Positions 43,270-52,296 of a stretch of 64,000 nt of DNA are shown piece after piece. Under the pieces are notes generated by a model. The model was not told the DNA's origin and did not search any database. It saw nothing but the letters and a program-made list of their open reading frames with translations. Positions within the stretch are counted from its first letter, which is position 1; each line of letters begins with the position of its first letter. Made by a program: the position numbers and the translations under genes. The DNA comes from Bradyrhizobium sp. 141 (GTDB lineage Bacteria; Pseudomonadota; Alphaproteobacteria; Rhizobiales; Xanthobacteraceae), in contig NZ_JADPKR010000111.1 in the NCBI RefSeq assembly GCF_023074055.1, forward strand, positions 1 to 64,000, written 5' to 3'.

Positions 43270-44139
43270 ATGCTGCCTTCACCCTTCGCATTCGAGAGGC
43301 CTTCGACGATCGCCGGCGCCGTACGTGCGGTCGGAAAGTCCGGTGACGGCATGTTCTACTCCGGCGGAACCGAATTGCTACTGGCGTTGAAGATGCGCGT
43401 CATCCATACGGACCGGCTCATCGACATTAAGGGAATCAAGGGACTTGACCGCATTGCTCTGAACGATGCGAATGACATCGAACTCGGTGCGCGCTGTACG
43501 CACAACAAGATCGCCAATGATCCTGCTATTCGCGCGCATGTGCCGGCGCTGTCCTCGCTCTGTGCCAACGTTGCGAACATCAGGGTCCGCAGCGTTGGAA
43601 CGATCGGAGGCAATCTGTGCTTCGGAGAGCCCCACGCCGATCCGCTGACTATGCTCGCGGCCTTGGACGCACGGCTGGTGCTTATTGGCCCCAGCGGTAC
43701 GCGTGTCGTTCACGCTGACGATTTCATCCGAAGTGAGCTGGAAACGGTGCGGGAGCCGGATGAGCTTCTGACAGTCATTGCGTTTTCGCGCCCTACCGGA
43801 CCGGCGACCTATCGGCGGTTCAAGCATGGTGAGAGGCCCTCGGTGAATGTCGCGATGGCTTGGTCGCTGGGCGCCAGCGGAAGGACGATCAGAAGCGCCC
43901 GCGTGCGGGTCGGAGCGCTCGGTTCGCGACCTCAGCCTTTGAAGGCCATCGAAGATGTCCTCCAGGGCCTATCCGTCGCCGAAGTCCGCCCGGCGATCGA
44001 GGCGGTGCTCCCGACGGCGCTGGGCGAGTTGGAAGTCAACGAGGATCGGCATGGCGGCGCCGAATATAAGCGGCACCTTGCAGGTGTCTTGCTTCTGCGA
44101 AACGCGGACGAGGCGATCGCCGCAGCCGGGAGCGCGTGA
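43270..44139 (+). CDS. FAD-binding medium subunit of the molybdenum hydroxylase
   Basis: This 289-residue CoxM/XdhC-like subunit has FAD loops FYSGGTELLLALK near residue 30 and the second loop RVRSVGTIGGNLCFGEPHADP near 105, followed by a CO dehydrogenase flavoprotein C-terminal domain. It relays electrons from the 2Fe-2S subunit to the acceptor. The next gene starts 1 bp after its stop. Confidence 0.88.
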   Translation: MLPSPFAFERPSTIAGAVRAVGKSGDGMFYSGGTELLLALKMRVIHTDRLIDIKGIKGLDRIALNDANDIELGARCTHNKIANDPAIRAHVPALSSLCANVANIRVRSVGTIGGNLCFGEPHADPLTMLAALDARLVLIGPSGTRVVHADDFIRSELETVREPDELLTVIAFSRPTGPATYRRFKHGERPSVNVAMAWSLGASGRTIRSARVRVGALGSRPQPLKAIEDVLQGLSVAEVRPAIEAVLPTALGELEVNEDRHGGAEYKRHLAGVLLLRNADEAIAAAGSA

Positions 44140-44140
44140 A

Positions 44141-44629
44141 ATGACACATGTGCTGCCCATTTCGTTCTCGCTGAACGGCCAGGCGATCGCGATCGACGTT
44201 CCTGCCCATACGCTATTGATCGACCTGATCCGGGATCGCCTTGGCCTGAAGGGGACGAAGCGCTCCTGTGACATGGAGGTGTGCGGCGCCTGCACCGTTC
44301 TGCTCGACGGTGAGCCGATATCAAGTTGCACCACGCTCGCCGTCGATGTCGATCAGCGGGAGGTCACGACGATCGAGGGCGTAACGCCGCCCGAGGGCCT
44401 ATCGCGGATTCAGAAGGCGTTCGTGCTTCACGGCGGCCTTCAGTGCGGCTTCTGCACGCCGGGCTTCATTATGGCTGTCACAGCGTTGCTGAAGGCGACG
44501 CCGCACCCGACTGACGAAGAAATCCGTCACTACCTGCACGGCAACCTCTGCCGCTGCACCGGATACACCAAGATTTTCGAGGCCGTAAGGAGCCTTGCCG
44601 CCGAGCAAGTCTCCGAAGACGCCGCCTAG
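44141..44629 (+). CDS. 2Fe-2S small subunit of the molybdenum hydroxylase
   Basis: This 162-residue CoxS/NdhS-like subunit has an N-terminal plant-type ferredoxin cluster (KRSCDMEVCGACTVLLDG, then a further Cys in ISSCTT) and a C-terminal helical cluster domain (LQCGFCTPGFIMAV, HGNLCRCTGY). All eight expected cysteines are visible. It completes a three-subunit hydroxylase, unlike the two-subunit NicAB enzyme of P. putida. Confidence 0.92.
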   Translation: MTHVLPISFSLNGQAIAIDVPAHTLLIDLIRDRLGLKGTKRSCDMEVCGACTVLLDGEPISSCTTLAVDVDQREVTTIEGVTPPEGLSRIQKAFVLHGGLQCGFCTPGFIMAVTALLKATPHPTDEEIRHYLHGNLCRCTGYTKIFEAVRSLAAEQVSEDAA

Positions 44630-44666
44630 CCCGTCGCAAGATAGCGCAATGTCGTTTGGAGATATC

Positions 44667-45877
44667 ATGAGTCTTGAACAGGTCAGTAAATCGAGTGTCC
44701 TCATTGCCGGCGCCGGCATCGGCGGCTTGGCGATGGCGCTTTCGCTGCTTCGTCGCGGCATCGATTGTGACGTATTTGAGCAAGCGTCCGAGTTGCGCGA
44801 GGTCGGAGCCGGCCTTTGGATCTCCATGAACGGCGTGCGCGTTCTTCGGGATCTCGGCCTCACCGAACAGGTCGAGCAGAACTGCATCGCGGCCGAGCGA
44901 CGCTCGATCCGGCTCTGGAACACCGGTGATAGGTGGCCCCTCTACAACCGCAGCTCCGACGCGGCGCGCAATCAGCCCTATCTGCTGCTCCGTGCTCACC
45001 TGCTGAAGATTCTCGTCGACGGCGTGCGCGAGTTGAAGCCGGGCGCCATTCATCTGAGCGCCCACGTTGTCGGGTTCAGTCAAGACGACGAAGGGGTTCG
45101 GGCCAAGCTTGCTGATGGCTCCGAAGTCGAAGGGCGCGCGCTGATCGGCGCTGACGGTGCGCATTCGAAGGTCCGTCTTGGCCTCATCGGCAACATCGAG
45201 AGCGAGTACACGAAGGCCATCGCCTGGCGTGGTCTCGTGCCCGTCGACCGCCTTGCGCCGCATCAGCGCGAACCCGAGGTGGCAACCTGGATCGGACCCA
45301 CCGCTCATGTCACTGCCTATCCGGTCCGTTGGCAGAACACCGTCATGATGACCTTTTCGGGCCAGGTCGACCATGACGACTGGCTCCTCGAATCCTGGTC
45401 GGAGAAGGGTTCTGTCGAGGAATGCCTGAAGGACTTCAAGGGCTGGCATCCGGACATCATCGAACTGGTCGGGAATGTGGATACCCTGAACAAGTGGGGA
45501 CTGTTCGTGCGGCCGTCGCTGGGTACGTGGTCGAAGGGATGCGTCACCCTGCTCGGCGACGCCTGCCATTCGATGCTTCCGTACCTCGGGCAGGGCGTGA
45601 ACATGGCCCTGGAGGATGCATCCGTCCTCGCCCGTTGCTTCGAGGAAATCCCGATGACATCGCGGCGGTATTCAAGACGTATCAGGGCCTGCGGCTCGAT
45701 CGCACCACCAAGGTCGCAAAGTCGGCGGCCGGCATGCTGCCGATCTTTCATAACCAGGCGCTGTGCAAGCCGGAGACAGCGGGTGACTACATCAAGACCC
45801 AGTGGGCACCGGACGCGACGGCTGCGCGATACGATTGGATCTACCAGTACGACGCGGCCACCGCGCCGCTTCACTGA
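44667..45877 (+). pseudogene. nicC: FAD-dependent monooxygenase, NicC-like, frameshifted near its C-terminus
   Basis: The N-terminal Rossmann motif VLIAGAGIGGLAMALSLLRRG, RALIGADGAHSKVR and the FAD ribityl motif VTLLGDACHSMLPYLGQG identify a class A flavoprotein monooxygenase. Context indicates 6-hydroxynicotinate 3-monooxygenase, which gives 2,5-dihydroxypyridine. After CFEE near 45645 the frame fails. The proper ending (NPDDIAAVFKTYQGLRLDR to YDWIYQYDAATAPLH) is in another frame up to 45877. One A missing from an A-run (GAGGAAATCCC) explains it. The first frame alone runs to 45914 with about 90 unrelated residues. Either the gene is damaged or the base call is wrong; the catalytic core is intact. 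Confidence 0.8.
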
Positions 45878-45910
45878 CATGCTCACGATTGTGACCTCTG
45901 GAGCGCAACA

Positions 45911-46627
45911 GTGACTGGCACCAGGCACCCCTGGGACGACGCGATACCGCTGGACGAGCGCGAAACCTATGCCCTCGCAGGGCTGGGTGGTGCGGCGGGA
46001 TTCGGCAGACGACCGGCGTTGCTGGTCATCGACGTGCAGTATCGTTCGGTCGGCGACCGGCCGATGCCGATCCGCGACGCGATCAAGCAATACCCCACCA
46101 GCTGCGGCGAGGCCGGTTGGCATGCGATCGCACACATCGCCGAATTGGTGCGGCTGTTTCGCGAGAAAGAACGGCCGGTGATTTTCCCGCATGTCGCGCG
46201 GAAGGTAGGCCAGGACCAGGGCGCGTTCTCCGCGAAGATCCCGGGTATCATGCGGATCCCGTCCGAGGGCTACGACTTCGTCCGAGAGGTGGCTCCGGAG
46301 CCCGGCGAGTTGCTGCTGCCGAAAACTCAGGCAAGCGCGTTCTTCGGCACTCCGCTTGCGACCTATCTGATCGGTGCCGGCGTCGACTCGCTGGTGGTGA
46401 CCGGCTGCACGACCAGCGGCTGCGTGCGGGCTTCGGTTGTGGATGCGTGCGCGCTGAACTTCAAGTCAATTGTGCCGAGCGATGCGGTCTACGACCGCTC
46501 GCCCACGTCTCACGCCGTCAACCTGTTCGATATCGCCAGCAAATACGCGGATGTCATGCTGACGCAGGTCGCCATCGAGCGGCTTCGCGCGCTGTCGGAT
46601 GACCACACAAAGGATCAGCAGACGTGA
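45911..46627 (+). CDS. nicF: Isochorismatase-family amidohydrolase, probable maleamate amidohydrolase
   Basis: This 238-residue cysteine hydrolase shows the family triad regions: Asp in ALLVIDVQYRSV, Lys in LLLPKTQASAFFGT and the nucleophile Cys in VVTGCTTSGCVRAS. NicF turns maleamate into maleate and ammonia. The specific name rests on its place between NicC-like and NicD-like genes; N-carbamoylsarcosine amidases share the fold. It starts with GTG, and its stop overlaps the nicD start. Confidence 0.82.
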   Translation: MTGTRHPWDDAIPLDERETYALAGLGGAAGFGRRPALLVIDVQYRSVGDRPMPIRDAIKQYPTSCGEAGWHAIAHIAELVRLFREKERPVIFPHVARKVGQDQGAFSAKIPGIMRIPSEGYDFVREVAPEPGELLLPKTQASAFFGTPLATYLIGAGVDSLVVTGCTTSGCVRASVVDACALNFKSIVPSDAVYDRSPTSHAVNLFDIASKYADVMLTQVAIERLRALSDDHTKDQQT

Positions 46628-47514
46628 GCGGCGCCGCGGCATCCGGATTGCTTTACGGCGCCAATGTGCACGCCAACGGCATTCGGCAGCATTATTTGCG
46701 GTTCGGCGGGGCCGGGCCGGAGATCATCATTGTCCCTGGCATCTCGACGACTGCGGCGCAATGGGCCTTCATCGCAGAACGCCTGTGCTCCGGACACGAC
46801 GTTTTCGTGCTCGATGTCCGCGGTCGCGGCCTTTCCGAAAGCGGCCCGCATCTCAATTATTCGCTCGACGCATGCGCATCCGACCTCATCGGGTTCGCTG
46901 AAGCGCTTGGAATGGGCCCTTATACGCTGCTGGGCCACTCGATGGGCGGCCGCATCGGAATCCGCGCCGCGCGTTGGCGGCCATCGTCCATGGACCAACT
47001 GATACTGGTCGATCCGCCGGTCTCCGGTCCCGGACGCCGCGCCTATCCGATTCCGGTCGAACCGCTTCTCAAATTGCTTCAAAGCGCGAAACGCGGAGAA
47101 GCCGACGCGGCGCTGCGAAGCCCCTCTGCTCCGCGGTGGCCCGAGCTGCACATCCGCACTCGGGCCGAGTGGATGCATACCTGCGACGAGCGTGCTCTCA
47201 TCGAGAGCCATAACGGCTTTCATGACGATGATATCCACCGCGACCTCGCCCATCTCGGCGTTCCCACCGCATTGATCGTCGCCGGGCGGGGAGGGGTCAT
47301 TCGACCCGAAGATGAAGCGGAAATTCGCGGATTGCTGCCGTCGATCGCGATCAGGACGCTGGAAAGCGCGGGTCACCAAATGCAGATCGACGATACCGAG
47401 GGCTTCCTTTCGAGCGTCGAAGAGCTTCTAGCGCGACCACGCGATCGGTTCGACGGCCGCGTGTCTACGTTCGGCAAACAGGAGATCAGTGAAGATGTCC
47501 CGACAAATTGTTGA
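46624..47514 (+). CDS. nicD: Alpha/beta hydrolase, probable N-formylmaleamate deformylase
   Basis: This 296-residue hydrolase resembles NicD from memory of the P. putida protein: NVHANGIRQHYLRFGG, VLDVRGRGLSESGP, the nucleophile elbow LLGHSMGGRIGIRA, LVDPPVSGPGRRAYP, VAGRGGVIRPED, and the catalytic His in ESAGHQMQIDD. NicD releases formate from N-formylmaleamate. Its GTG start overlaps the nicF stop by 4 bp, and its end overlaps nicX by 20 bp. Confidence 0.88.
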   Translation: MSGAAASGLLYGANVHANGIRQHYLRFGGAGPEIIIVPGISTTAAQWAFIAERLCSGHDVFVLDVRGRGLSESGPHLNYSLDACASDLIGFAEALGMGPYTLLGHSMGGRIGIRAARWRPSSMDQLILVDPPVSGPGRRAYPIPVEPLLKLLQSAKRGEADAALRSPSAPRWPELHIRTRAEWMHTCDERALIESHNGFHDDDIHRDLAHLGVPTALIVAGRGGVIRPEDEAEIRGLLPSIAIRTLESAGHQMQIDDTEGFLSSVEELLARPRDRFDGRVSTFGKQEISEDVPTNC

Positions 47515-48547
47515 TGTTGAAATGCTCGAGCTCTTCAAGGCCGAGCTGACACTCTGCAAGGTGAAGAAGGGCGAAGTCGTTGCGGTCCTGAGCGGCGGCG
47601 AGGATCAGCAGGAATACGCCCAGGCCTTCATGCTGGCCGCGCAGAGCCTCGGCGCAACGACCTTTCATCTCAACGTGCCCAAATATGGCCAGGGCAAGGT
47701 CGCAGGCCTGCAGGGCCGGCATGCGCTCACGGGCAACCAGCCGGCGATCGATACGCTCAAGCGCGTGGACATGGTGATCGATCTCCTGGGGTTGCTGTTC
47801 TCTCGCGAGCAAGCCGAAATTCAGGAAGCGGGCACGCGCATCTTGCGCGTGATGGAGCCGTTCCACATCCTCAAGAAGATGTTCCCGACCGAAGATCTGC
47901 GCCGGCGAACGGAGCTTTCTCGAACCCTCCTCCAGTCGGCCAGCAAAATGCGGATCACGTCGCCCGGCGGAACGGACGTAACTTATGGCCTGAAGCAATA
48001 CCCGGTCATTTCCGAATACGGATACACGGATGAGCCCGGGCGCTGGGATCATTTCCCGTCAGGCTTTGCCTTCACTCAGGCGACTGATGGCGAGGTCAAC
48101 GGCACGGTCGTGCTGATGCCCGGTGACATCCTCTGCGCGTTCAAGCGTTACATCCAGTCGCCGGTCATGCTGACCGTGAAGGACGGTTATATCGTCGACC
48201 TCAAGGGCGAGGGCACCGACGCGCTCCTCATCAAAAACTATATCGACAGTTTCGGCGATCCGCGCGGCTGGGCGATCTCGCATATCGGCTGGGGATCGAA
48301 CGAGCGTGCCACCTGGCACCACATCGCGGCCTCCCAGGAGCTCGCGTCGGAGCACATCATGAATGCGCTTTCCTTCTACGGGAACGTCCTGTTCTCGACG
48401 GGGCCGAACACGGAGCTCGGCGGTACGAATGACACGCCGTGTCATTTGGACATCCCGCTTCGCGGCTGCAGCCTATGGCTCGACGATATCCACATCCTCG
48501 ACAAGGGCGACTTTGCTTATCCGAAATTGAGAGCGCCGGGCCGCTAG
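47495..48547 (+). CDS. nicX: 2,5-dihydroxypyridine 5,6-dioxygenase (NicX-like)
   Basis: This 350-residue protein matches the NicX type of non-extradiol iron dioxygenase. Shared blocks are EAGTRILRVMEP, MFPTEDLRRR, LKQYPVISEYGYTDEPGRWDHFPSGFAF and, near the end, ISHIGWGSNERA, FYGNVLFSTGPNTELGG and TPCHLDIPLRGCSLWLDD, which contain the His/His/Asp-type ligands of the family. It opens 2,5-dihydroxypyridine to N-formylmaleamate. ATG 47495 fits the GGAGA site at 47481 better than GTG 47489. Confidence 0.9.
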   Translation: MSRQIVDVEMLELFKAELTLCKVKKGEVVAVLSGGEDQQEYAQAFMLAAQSLGATTFHLNVPKYGQGKVAGLQGRHALTGNQPAIDTLKRVDMVIDLLGLLFSREQAEIQEAGTRILRVMEPFHILKKMFPTEDLRRRTELSRTLLQSASKMRITSPGGTDVTYGLKQYPVISEYGYTDEPGRWDHFPSGFAFTQATDGEVNGTVVLMPGDILCAFKRYIQSPVMLTVKDGYIVDLKGEGTDALLIKNYIDSFGDPRGWAISHIGWGSNERATWHHIAASQELASEHIMNALSFYGNVLFSTGPNTELGGTNDTPCHLDIPLRGCSLWLDDIHILDKGDFAYPKLRAPGR

Positions 48548-48661
48548 GCCCCCGCGCATCAAAATCGGTGCCCGGAGCCGCATTTGCGACTCCCAACGAC
48601 GCGTAAAGCGTTTCGATAACGACCATCAATTGTCCAGTTCTCTCAACGGGAAGCGCACCAC

Positions 48662-49083
48662 ATGTCTACGGCGATCGGAACTTCGGAAGATTACACGGCG
48701 AGGCAACGGTATTCGATTATGATCTCGGCGATGCTGGGCTACGTTCTCGACTTCTACGACGTTCTGATCTTTCCGTTTCTTTTGCCCGCGATCCAACGGT
48801 CGATGTCGCTATCGTTGGCCGAGGTCGGTTCACTGCAGGCTCTGACATTGTTCGGATCGGCCATTGGCGGCGCGCTGTTTGGCATCGTTGGTGATCGACT
48901 TGGCCGAAAGACCTCGCTTCAACTCACAATCGCGCTGTTCTCGGTTGCCGCGATCATTTCGGCCTTCGCATGGAATTACTGGTCGCTTGCCGTGCTGCGG
49001 TTGATCACTGGCATCGGTCTTGGCGGCGAGTATGGCGTAGGCATGGTGCTCTTCAACGAGGCCTGGAAAAAGAGCAGCCGAGG
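48662..49083 (+). pseudogene. nicT: MFS transporter, NicT-like, truncated after about 140 residues
   Basis: The N-terminal part of an aromatic-acid:H+ symporter-type MFS protein is present: MLGYVLDFYDVLIFPFLLPA, GGALFGIVGDRLGRKTS and ITGIGLGGEYGVGMVLFNEAWKKSSRG. These cover about four of twelve membrane helices. After SSRG the reading frame enters unrelated sequence that contains a LysR fragment. Nicotinate clusters commonly include an MFS transporter, so it was probably the uptake gene; the stub cannot function. The maleate isomerase gene nicE may have been lost at the same junction. Confidence 0.85.
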
Positions 49084-49112
49084 TTTGGGCGCGGCCGCGC
49101 TCCGGCGCACGA

Positions 49113-49266
49113 CCTGCCGACCTCAGCCATCATCTCGCCTGGAATTTGCTCAGTGCGGTCAGCGCCGTGCGGACAACCGGAAGCGTTTCCGCCGCCGCGG
49201 AATATCTGGAGAAATCCCAGCCGGACGTAAGCCGCGCGCTAGCCAAGATCGCCACGGCAATCGGCC
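49113..49266 (+). pseudogene. LysR-type helix-turn-helix fragment
   Basis: About 48 codons in one frame read DLSHHLAWNLLSAVSAV, then RTTGSVSAAAEYLEKSQPDV and SRALAKIATAIG. This is the LysR N-terminal DNA-binding pattern (G-S-V-S-A-A-A, then S-Q-P-x-V-S-R-A-L). Both ends of the gene are missing. It lies between the truncated MFS gene and the truncated GH13 gene, so three broken genes meet within 200 bp. Confidence 0.6.
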
Positions 49267-49270
49267 GGCC

Positions 49271-50356
49271 GCCATGTAGAAGAACGGCGTGCCCCGCAGC
49301 GTCATCAACAGCATCGCGAGCACGCGCATCTGCGCCGCATCGATCTTGCTGGCGATCCGCTGCTTGTCATGTCCGCCGATCACCCACACCGGCCATGCGT
49401 CTTCGGGGATGGCGTTGAGATAGGCGTCGATGGCCGCCTGGAGCGACAGCTCGTCCCATTGCGAATCCAGGAGCGCGAAATTGAGCGGCAGATGCAGGCG
49501 CGGTCGTTCGCTGCCGTAGAAGTGTCCGATCCGGTCAGTCTTGCCCTGAACTTCGCCGCACAACAGCCGATCCGGATAGCCGTCGATCACCTCTCGGATG
49601 AATTCGATGCACTGCATGGTCTCCGGCCGATCATCGGTAAAGACCGGTGTGTGGCGTTGTGGTGGCGGCTTGTCCTTGGCTTGCGGGTTTGGAGGATTGT
49701 CGCGCAACAGATCGTCCTTGATCAGAACGGCGCTGGCATCGACGCGAAAGCCGTCGACGCCGCGGTCGAGCCAGAAGCGCATGACGTCCGCGATCGCTTC
49801 CCTGACCGCCGCATTGCGCCAGTTCAGGTCTGGCTGCTCGACCAGAAAGGAGTGGTAGTAATATTGCCGCCGCGCATTACACCATTCCCACGCGCTGCCG
49901 CCGAAGCGGCTCAGCCAGTTGTTCGGCGGTCCGCCGTTCTCGGCCGGATCGGCCCAGATGTACCACTCGGATTTCCCGCTATGGCGCGAGCCGCTGCTCT
50001 CAACGAACCAGGCGTGGTCGTCGGCGGTGTGATTGGGGGACGAGGTCGAGAATGAGCCGGATCCCTTTCTCGTGCACGACGTCGACCAGGCGATCGAAAT
50101 CGTCGAGCGTGCCGAAGCCCGGATCGATCGAACAATAATCTGAGATATCATAGCCGAGATCGCGGAAGGCACTGCGGTAGATCGGCGTGAGCCACACCGC
50201 ATCGACGCCGAGCCATTTCAGATAGTCTATGCGCGCCATCAGGCCGGCAAGATCACCCTTGCCGTCGCCCTTGGAATCCTGAAACGAGATCAGCGCCATT
50301 TCATAGATGACTGCGGATTGCCACCACGCACGCTCGTCACGGGATTCGGCGGTCAT
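49271..50356 (-). pseudogene. GH13 alpha-glucosidase/trehalose-type hydrolase, truncated and frameshifted
   Basis: The first about 105 residues (WWQSAVIYEMALISFQDSKG, GVDAVWLTPIYRS) read in one frame. A one-base insertion in a C-run near 50035-50040 then moves the continuation (NHTADDHAWFVES, GVDGFRVDAS with the catalytic Asp region, ETMQCIEFIREVI, LRGTPFFYM) to another frame. The C-terminal third of the enzyme is absent, cut off at about 49271 where the LysR and MFS fragments begin. The family hydrolyses alpha-glucosides or isomerises maltose and trehalose. Confidence 0.82.
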
Positions 50357-50398
50357 TGCCTCGTTTCACCTCCTCGCAGTTTTGTCGCTCGGACCGTC

Positions 50399-50941
50399 TC
50401 AGGATCGCTCCGCCGTGGCCTGCGCTGCGATCTGCTTCGCACCGCTCCTGGCGTTTGCCAGCCCCTTGGGGAAGCCGCTGCGGTTTGGATAAAGCTTGCG
50501 TCTTGCCTCGCGCGGCGGCCGCCGCGGTTTGGTATCCTGCGCGGCGCGATAGTCGAGCATGGCGATGCCTCCGACCATCAGGAGCGCCAGCGCGATATTG
50601 CCCTTCTTGGGATTGTCCGATGTCAGTCCGGAGAGCAGGGCGGCGGCATCAAGGCCGTCGCCGCCGACACGGGCCCAGAGGCCCGCATTCCTGTCGACGG
50701 AAAGCGACATGATCCCGGCAAGGATCTCCCGCACGCCGAATGCGCGGACTAGCGGCTCGTGGCCTTCCATGCCCAGCGTCGCGGTGAGGCGCCTTGGCGC
50801 GAACAGTTCGACCACGCCGAGACCGATGCTGAACCAGCCAAGCGCGCGAGCAAGTTGGTCTTCCGGCCGCTTCAGGCTCGGCCCGCCCTCGAGGATCTTT
50901 GGATCACCCTTGGTGCGCACGATGTTGGAGAAATGAAACAT
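50399..50941 (-). CDS. Cyclase/dehydrase-like small membrane-associated protein
   Basis: This 180-residue protein has hydrophobic segments ALGWFSIGLGVVELFAP, GVREILAGIMSL and GNIALALLMVGGIAMLDY, then a basic tail rich in Arg, Pro and Lys. I recall similar proteins annotated vaguely as cyclase/dehydrase beside zinc alcohol dehydrogenases in Bradyrhizobium, but its activity is unknown. It starts 15 bp after the alcohol dehydrogenase stop and is probably cotranscribed with it. Confidence 0.6.
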   Translation of the reverse strand: MFHFSNIVRTKGDPKILEGGPSLKRPEDQLARALGWFSIGLGVVELFAPRRLTATLGMEGHEPLVRAFGVREILAGIMSLSVDRNAGLWARVGGDGLDAAALLSGLTSDNPKKGNIALALLMVGGIAMLDYRAAQDTKPRRPPREARRKLYPNRSGFPKGLANARSGAKQIAAQATAERS

Positions 50942-50956
50942 GTCAGACTCGATCCC

Positions 50957-52132
50957 TCAGGGCTTCAGAACGACCTTGACGCAGGAGTCCCGCTTGTCGC
51001 GAAACACCTGGTACATCTCGGGGCCTTGGCTGAGCGGCACGGTGTGGGTGATGACGAAGGATGGATCGATCTCGCCTTCTTCGATGCGGCGGAGCAGGTC
51101 GTCGGTCCAGCGGTTGACGTGAGTCTGACCTGTCCGCATCGTCAGCCCCTTGTTCATGAAGGCGCCCATCGGAAGCATGTCGGAGAAGCCGCTATAGACG
51201 CCGGGCACCGAGATGATGCCGCCGGGCCGGCAAACATAGATCATTTCGCGCAGCACATGCGGCCGATCGCTCTCCAGCATGACCATTTGCTTGGTGCGGT
51301 CGAGCAGGCTATCGGGCAGCGATGAAACCACGTGCGATTCCATGCCGACACAATCGATGCACTTCTCCGGCCCCTTGTCCTCGGTGAGCTCGTTCAGCCG
51401 CCCCACCACGCTCTCGGTCTCGAAGTTGATCGTGGTGGCGCCTCCGGCTTCCGCCATGCTGAGCCGCTCGGGCAGGCAGTCGATCGCAATCACCTGATTG
51501 GCGCCGAGCAGGATCGCGCTGCGGATCGCCATCTGCCCGACCGGGCCGCAGCCCCAGATCGCGACCGTGTCGGTCGGCTTGATATCGCACTGCACGGCGG
51601 CCTGCCAGCCGGTTGGAAAGATGTCGCTGAGAAACAAGAGCTGCTCGTCGGGAATGCCGGCGGGAACTTTGATGTGGGTGGCATCGGCATAAGGCACGCG
51701 CAGATACTCGGCCTGTCCGCCGGGATAGCCCCCGGTCAGGTGGGTGTAGCCGAACAGGCCGGCGGTGGTGTGCCCGAATACTTTGTCGGCGAGATGCCGC
51801 TTGCGGTTTGTCGTCTCGCAAACTGAGAAATTCCCGCGCTTGCACTGGTCGCATTCGCCGCAAATGATGGTGAACGGCACGACGATGCGCTCGCCTTTCT
51901 TCAGCTTGCCATCGACCCCGGAGCCGACCTCGACCACTTCGCCCATGGTCTCGTGCCCCATGATGTCACCCGGCAGCATGCCTGGAATGAAGTTGTGGAA
52001 GAGGTGCAGGTCGGATCCGCAGATGGCGCAGCTCGTGACCTTGATGATGGCATCGCGCGGGTCCTGAATCTCGGGATCAGTGACGGTGTCGCACCGGATG
52101 TCCTCCTTGCCATGCCAAACCAGCGCCTTCAT
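50957..52132 (-). CDS. Zinc-dependent alcohol dehydrogenase (formaldehyde dehydrogenase-like)
   Basis: This 391-residue MDR-family enzyme has catalytic-zinc residues in CAICGSDLHLFHN and GDIMGHETMGEV, structural-zinc cysteines in CGECDQCKRGNFSVC and the NAD(P) motif AIWGCGPVGQMAIRSA. The sequence resembles the glutathione-dependent or glutathione-independent formaldehyde dehydrogenase-like branch. ATG 52132 (MKALVWHGKEDI) is the standard start. The substrate cannot be fixed from sequence. Confidence 0.88.
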   Translation of the reverse strand: MKALVWHGKEDIRCDTVTDPEIQDPRDAIIKVTSCAICGSDLHLFHNFIPGMLPGDIMGHETMGEVVEVGSGVDGKLKKGERIVVPFTIICGECDQCKRGNFSVCETTNRKRHLADKVFGHTTAGLFGYTHLTGGYPGGQAEYLRVPYADATHIKVPAGIPDEQLLFLSDIFPTGWQAAVQCDIKPTDTVAIWGCGPVGQMAIRSAILLGANQVIAIDCLPERLSMAEAGGATTINFETESVVGRLNELTEDKGPEKCIDCVGMESHVVSSLPDSLLDRTKQMVMLESDRPHVLREMIYVCRPGGIISVPGVYSGFSDMLPMGAFMNKGLTMRTGQTHVNRWTDDLLRRIEEGEIDPSFVITHTVPLSQGPEMYQVFRDKRDSCVKVVLKP

Positions 52133-52296
52133 CTCCGTCCTCCCGGTCAGCCACGTGGCATCTAAGTCCAGGAATGAACGATGGTTGCTATGCGAGCCGC
52201 AGATTCTTCGCACTGCACGGGCCCTGATGCGGAAATAGGAACGGCTGGCCGATGGGGCGATTGGCGTCATCATCCCAATCCGCAAGGATCTGTCCC

